From: Brevibacillus centrosporus
GTDB lineage: Bacteria > Bacillota > Bacilli > Brevibacillales > Brevibacillaceae
Length of the DNA stretch: 64,000 bases
Reading direction: 5' to 3'
NCBI RefSeq assembly: GCF_003710815.1
Contig: NZ_RHHP01000003.1
Span: 216,784-280,783 of the forward strand
Made by a program: the position numbers and the translations under genes. This document shows, piece by piece, positions 60,822 to 64,000 of this stretch. The notes beneath the pieces were generated by a model. That model did no database searches, was not told the DNA's origin, and worked only from the letters and a program-made list of their open reading frames with translations. Every line of letters starts with the position of its first letter. Position 1 is the first letter of the stretch.

Positions 60822-61025
60822 GAGGAAAAGAGAGAAAACGCTCCGTTAGTAGGGACACTGCTCGGGGGTCATTCCTGTTCGGCTCCGTTTCAAAACCGGA
60901 ACCCGCGTCCAAAGTGGTCGGTTCATGGATGCTTGTTCAGAGGTGGACGCTAAGGGCAGGTTCCGCTTTTTCCACTCCGCCTGGGCTGTGTCCCTAATGC
61001 CCTCGCTTTTTTCTCTCTTTTCCTC
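60822..61025. repeat. Long palindromic repeat, copy 4 (right subfamily)
   Basis: A 204-bp copy with termini GAGGAAAAGAGAGAAAA and TTTTTTCTCTCTTTTCCTC. It differs from the left copies at shared positions (GGGACACTGCTCGGGGG for GGGCCACTTGCTACGGGG; GTTCATGGATGC for CTCTCGGATGC). The right copies agree with each other, so this is a subfamily. Confidence 0.9.
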
Positions 61026-61135
61026 GGCCAGCTGTCTTGCTTTCAAGGGCTTTTATTTGGTCGATTCATGGTCGTTCATTAAGAACTAAAGAACTAAAGA
61101 ACTATTTCAAGTGGTCTGTCGGGCTTTGCGGAGGG

Positions 61136-61339
61136 GAGGAAAAGAGAGAAAACGCTCCGTTAGTAGGGACACTGCTCGGGGGTCATTCCTGTTCGGCTCC
61201 GTTCCAAAATCGGAACCCGCGTCCAAAGTGGTCGGTTCATGGATGCTTGTTCAGAGGTGGACGCTAAAGGCTGGTTCCGCTTTTTCCACTCCGCCTGGGC
61301 TATGTCCCTAATGCCCTCGCTTTTTTCTCTCTTTTCCTC
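61136..61339. repeat. Long palindromic repeat, copy 5 (right subfamily)
   Basis: A 204-bp copy starting 314 bp after copy 4. The ~110-bp spacer (GGCTTTTATTTGGTCGATTC, then short AAAGAACT repeats) also precedes the fragment at 63979. Sequence 61340-61598 after it holds nothing recognised. Confidence 0.9.
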
Positions 61340-61598
61340 GGCCAGCTATGGCTGTTTCACGGGCTTTCTTTGAAAGGATCTCTGGGAGCCTCTATGACCC
61401 ATTTTGCAAAATAGGGTACTTAAAGGGAAACAAATACCGAATAGCGTTTGGCCCAAAACCTCTTTGTGCACGGCATCATACAATTTCGGATCATAAAGTT
61501 AAGCCCGTGTGTTCCCTGCGGAGAGAAGGCTCCCAAGTTGACTAACGAAGTGACTATCACAACTGTGCTGGTTTTAACGCATTTCAGCCGCAAACAGC

Positions 61599-61627
61599 AA
61601 AAAAGCCTGTCATCATCGTGACAGGCT
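61599..61627 (-). terminator. Terminator of pepF
   Basis: On the minus strand AGCCTGTCA pairs with TGACAGGCT across CGATGA, followed by TTTTTTGCTG. Confidence 0.85.
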
Positions 61628-61654
61628 TCCTGCTATTGCGTTGCTTATCCGTTT

Positions 61655-63445
61655 TTATGCTTCTTCGGTCAGTCGCAGGAACTCATCGATATCGGCTACA
61701 GCCAGGTCGACAGCGGCTTGCCAGAATTCTACCTGCGTCATGTCCTCACCGAGATGGGTTTGTGCGAGGTCTTCTACCATCAGGCGGCCCGTGTCTCGCA
61801 GGAGGGCATCGTATTTGTCCGCGAAGCTTTCTCCTTCTGCCAGCGCACGGGCGTAGACGCTCAGGCTGAACAAGTATCCGAATGTGTACGGGAAGTTGTA
61901 GAACGGATACGTTGTGATATAGAAATGGAGCTTGGAAGCCCAGAAATGCGGCTCGTATTCGGCGAGCGCACCGGCGTATGCTTCTTGCTGCGCTTCTGTC
62001 ATCAGGCGGTCGAGGTCGGCAGCGCTAACTAAGCCGTTTTTACGAGCTTCGTAGAAGTTTTTCTCAAACAGGAACCGCGCCTGGATGTTCATGAAGAAAG
62101 CGACAACAGATTGCAGCTTGTCTTCGAGCAGGACCAGTTTTTCGTCGTCGTTCGCTGCGTTTTTCACCGCTGCATCTGCGAGGATCATCTCGGCAAAGGT
62201 CGAAGCTGTCTCTGCTACGTTCATCGCGTAGTTTTGCGCGAGGGGCGGCAGATCCCACATGACTTGCTGATGGTAGGCGTGCCCCAGCTCATGGGCAAGG
62301 GTAGAGACGTTGCTCGCGTTGCCAGCGTAAGTCATGAACACGCGGGATTGCTTGCTCACCGGGAAGCTGGTGCAGAAGCCGCCTGGACGTTTTCCTGGGC
62401 GATCCTCTGCTTCGATCCACGCATCGTCAAAGGCAAGCTGGGCGAACTCCGCCATTTTCGGGTTGAAGTGATCGAAGTTCTCCACGATCAATGCTGCCGC
62501 TTCGTCGTAGGAAACCTTTTTGTGTGTGCTTCCTACAGGTGCCGAAATGTCATACCAGCTCAGCTTCTCTACGCCGATCAGCTTCGCTTTGCGCTCCAGA
62601 TAAGCAACCAGTCGATCCTTGCGGTTGTTGATTGCCTGCCACATCGCATCCAACGTCTTTTCCTGCATCCGCCCGATGTCAAGTGGCTCGCGCAGGACCG
62701 AATCCCAGCCGCGGTGACGATACAGCGCCAGACGGAAGCCGCCCAAGTGATTCAAGGCTTGCGCGCAAAGCTCTGTTTCGTTGCCCCACGCCTCCAGCCA
62801 TTTTTCAAATGCTTGCTTGCGCACGGCACGGTCCGGATGGCTCATCAGGTTGGATGCCTGCCCTACTGACAGCTGCTTCTTCTCACCGTCCAGCTCCACC
62901 TCGATGGTCATGCGTCCTACCACTGCGTTGTACAGGTCCTGCCAAGCGTGATACCCGTCGACAGCCAGATCGTTAGCGAGCACTTCTTGCTCTGGAGACA
63001 GCTTTTCCTGTGCACGACGGCGGCGCTCGTTCAAGTTAAAGGCGATAGCAGACAGCTCTTCCTCTGCCAGCAAAGCTTCCCATTTCGCCTCGTCGATTTT
63101 GAGCAGATGCTCCTCCCAGCGAGTCAAAGCCGAGCCAAAGGCTGCAGAGATGCTTTTCACACGTCCACCGAGCATTTTCGCGGCTTCGTCCTTCATGTTT
63201 TGGGCAGTCAGGCAGGAGATAAACGCGCCGGCCTGTCTCGTCCGAACAGAGATCGCTTGTACGCTGTCGATGATCTCTACAAATGTTTTCTTTTCCTGCA
63301 GTGCCAAGTCCGCTTTCTCTACCTGGGCTTGCAGTGCGGCGATATCTTTTTCCAGCTCAGCGAGAAAGGAACGAAATGCTTCGGATTCGCTCCCTCCCGG
63401 AAACAGTACTTCCAAATCCCAGCGCTGTGGCAATGTTTTTTCCAT
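61655..63445 (-). CDS. pepF: Oligoendopeptidase F (M3 family)
   Basis: A 596-residue M3 metallopeptidase. The zinc motif HELGHAYH is near residue 388, with the downstream Glu ligand in NVAETASTFAEM. The N-terminal helical domain starts with LPQRWDLEVLFPGGSESEAF. It degrades short peptides in the cytoplasm. ATG 63445 with GGGAGGG upstream. It is monocistronic and flanked on both sides by the palindromic repeats. Confidence 0.95.
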   Translation of the reverse strand: MEKTLPQRWDLEVLFPGGSESEAFRSFLAELEKDIAALQAQVEKADLALQEKKTFVEIIDSVQAISVRTRQAGAFISCLTAQNMKDEAAKMLGGRVKSISAAFGSALTRWEEHLLKIDEAKWEALLAEEELSAIAFNLNERRRRAQEKLSPEQEVLANDLAVDGYHAWQDLYNAVVGRMTIEVELDGEKKQLSVGQASNLMSHPDRAVRKQAFEKWLEAWGNETELCAQALNHLGGFRLALYRHRGWDSVLREPLDIGRMQEKTLDAMWQAINNRKDRLVAYLERKAKLIGVEKLSWYDISAPVGSTHKKVSYDEAAALIVENFDHFNPKMAEFAQLAFDDAWIEAEDRPGKRPGGFCTSFPVSKQSRVFMTYAGNASNVSTLAHELGHAYHQQVMWDLPPLAQNYAMNVAETASTFAEMILADAAVKNAANDDEKLVLLEDKLQSVVAFFMNIQARFLFEKNFYEARKNGLVSAADLDRLMTEAQQEAYAGALAEYEPHFWASKLHFYITTYPFYNFPYTFGYLFSLSVYARALAEGESFADKYDALLRDTGRLMVEDLAQTHLGEDMTQVEFWQAAVDLAVADIDEFLRLTEEA

Positions 63446-63672
63446 CGAAATCCCTCCCGTATCTATGAAATACAGCTTTTTTCCCGTTCTTACTGTTTAC
63501 CAGTAAGCACCATGCTAAAACTCTATCGATAAATTAATTTCTGCTGAAATTTCCGAACTCCTGCTCTTTTTTGACACAAATTGTTTTCTCGGTTTCCTTT
63601 TGCTGTTCCTGCTCTGAGGCTCATTGTAAGTGTAAATGCCAATCAAGTGGGTGGCTTAGCTTTCGTGGAGGG
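63446..63672. other. Upstream region of pepF
   Basis: AT-rich leader (AATTAATTTATCGATAGAG near 63525 on the minus strand) that should hold the pepF promoter, but no convincing -35/-10 pair. No gene from 63446 to 64000. Confidence 0.5.
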
Positions 63673-63876
63673 GAGGAAAAGAGAGAAAACGCTCCGTTAG
63701 TAGGGACACTTCTCTGGGGGCATCCCTGTTCGGCTCCATTCCAAAACCGGAACCCGCGTCCAAAGTGGTCGGCTCTCAGATGCCGGTTCAGAGGTGGACG
63801 CTAAAAGCAGGTTCCGTTTTTTCCATTCCGCCTGGGCTGTGTCCCTAATGCCCTCGCTTTTTTCTCTCTTTTCCTC
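63673..63876. repeat. Long palindromic repeat, copy 6 (right subfamily)
   Basis: A 204-bp copy with some private changes (TTCTCTGGGGGC; GGCTCTCAGATGCCGGTTCA). The same GAGGAAAAGAGAG and CTCTTTTCCTC termini are present. Confidence 0.9.
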
Positions 63877-63978
63877 AGCCAGCTGTATTGCTTTCATAGG
63901 CTTTTATTTGGTCGATTCATGGTCGTTCATTAAGTACTAAAGAACTAATTCAAGTGGTCTGTCGGGCTTTACGGAGGG

Positions 63979-64000
63979 GAGGAAAAAGTCTCAGATGCAC
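63979..64000. repeat. Palindromic repeat, copy 7, start of an edge-cut and probably internally deleted copy
   Basis: Begins GAGGAAAAAG like the others after the same spacer as copy 5, but then reads GTCTCAGATGC, matching the centre of copy 6 (CTCTCAGATGC) and skipping ~90 bp of left arm. Confidence 0.6.

Noticed and set aside
1..64000. tRNA, rRNA, riboswitch or T-box elements
   Set aside because: No cloverleaf with a TTCRANYC arm, rRNA segment or conserved riboswitch core was spotted by eye in the intergenic regions. A covariance-model scan (Infernal) would settle this.

Overview
The window looks like a chromosomal segment of a spore-forming, low-GC-lineage Gram-positive bacterium with moderate GC content, most like Brevibacillus or a close Paenibacillaceae relative. 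The signs are strong AGGAGG ribosome sites with many GTG/TTG starts, SpoVR and YyaC sporulation proteins, HelD, FadF, CcpA-type cre sites and a YesMN-type two-component system. The genus is an inference, since there is no rRNA in the window. No tRNA, rRNA, CRISPR array or transposase gene was seen.

1-15.6 kb: a minus-strand acyl-CoA catabolic block. It runs etfB-etfA-MBL hydrolase, then a second MBL hydrolase, SDR, acyl-CoA dehydrogenase, a MaoC pair, an MFS transporter, a thiolase-fold protein without the usual nucleophilic cysteine, a DUF35 Zn-ribbon/OB protein and an ADP-forming acyl-CoA ligase that runs off the left edge. Two good sigma-54 (-24/-12) promoters precede etfB and the second MBL gene. 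A PAS-AAA+-HTH sigma-54 activator lies just upstream and has a near-perfect cre site at its own start. The fadF-like ETF:quinone oxidoreductase follows beyond a tandem repeat array. Together these suggest beta-oxidation of a branched or cyclic acid, ended by a retro-aldol step like that of steroid side-chain enzymes, with electrons passing acyl-CoA dehydrogenase -> ETF -> FadF -> quinone.

15.6-25.6 kb: a decaying cluster (truncated DUF1177-like gene, DUF917, OPT transporter with two frameshifts, PucR-type regulator with one frameshift), then a YfcC-type transporter with an M20 amidohydrolase, two small genes, a LysR regulator and a 3-hydroxyacyl-CoA dehydrogenase.

26-32.7 kb: housekeeping and sporulation genes (SpoVR, small membrane protein, DUF423, DUF6143-like protein, HelD, DoxX).

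32.7-44 kb: the most novel-looking region. It encodes a diiron heme-oxygenase-fold oxidase (HDO) with all six metal ligands, an aldehyde dehydrogenase, a DUF336 protein, a split chromate-type transporter, a GntR/FCD regulator, two [2Fe-2S] ferredoxins, a 99-aa orphan, an aspartate-dehydrogenase-like protein, a creatininase-family hydrolase and two permeases. A shared operator-like palindrome (TGGTATA-N3-TATACCA) recurs in the control regions, so this looks like one regulon for an undescribed oxidative catabolic route.

44-51 kb: an MFS/ArsR pair, a LysR regulator divergent from a dapA paralogue, and a lipid-acyltransferase trio. 51-60.7 kb: a YesMN two-component system with a CUT1 ABC transporter, a TIM-barrel-like protein, an FAD oxidoreductase and a DUF4127 protein. 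60.7-64 kb: oligoendopeptidase F flanked by repeats.

A ~204-bp, almost fully palindromic repeat occurs six times plus one edge fragment (12.6-13.4 kb and 60.8-64 kb), partly in tandem.
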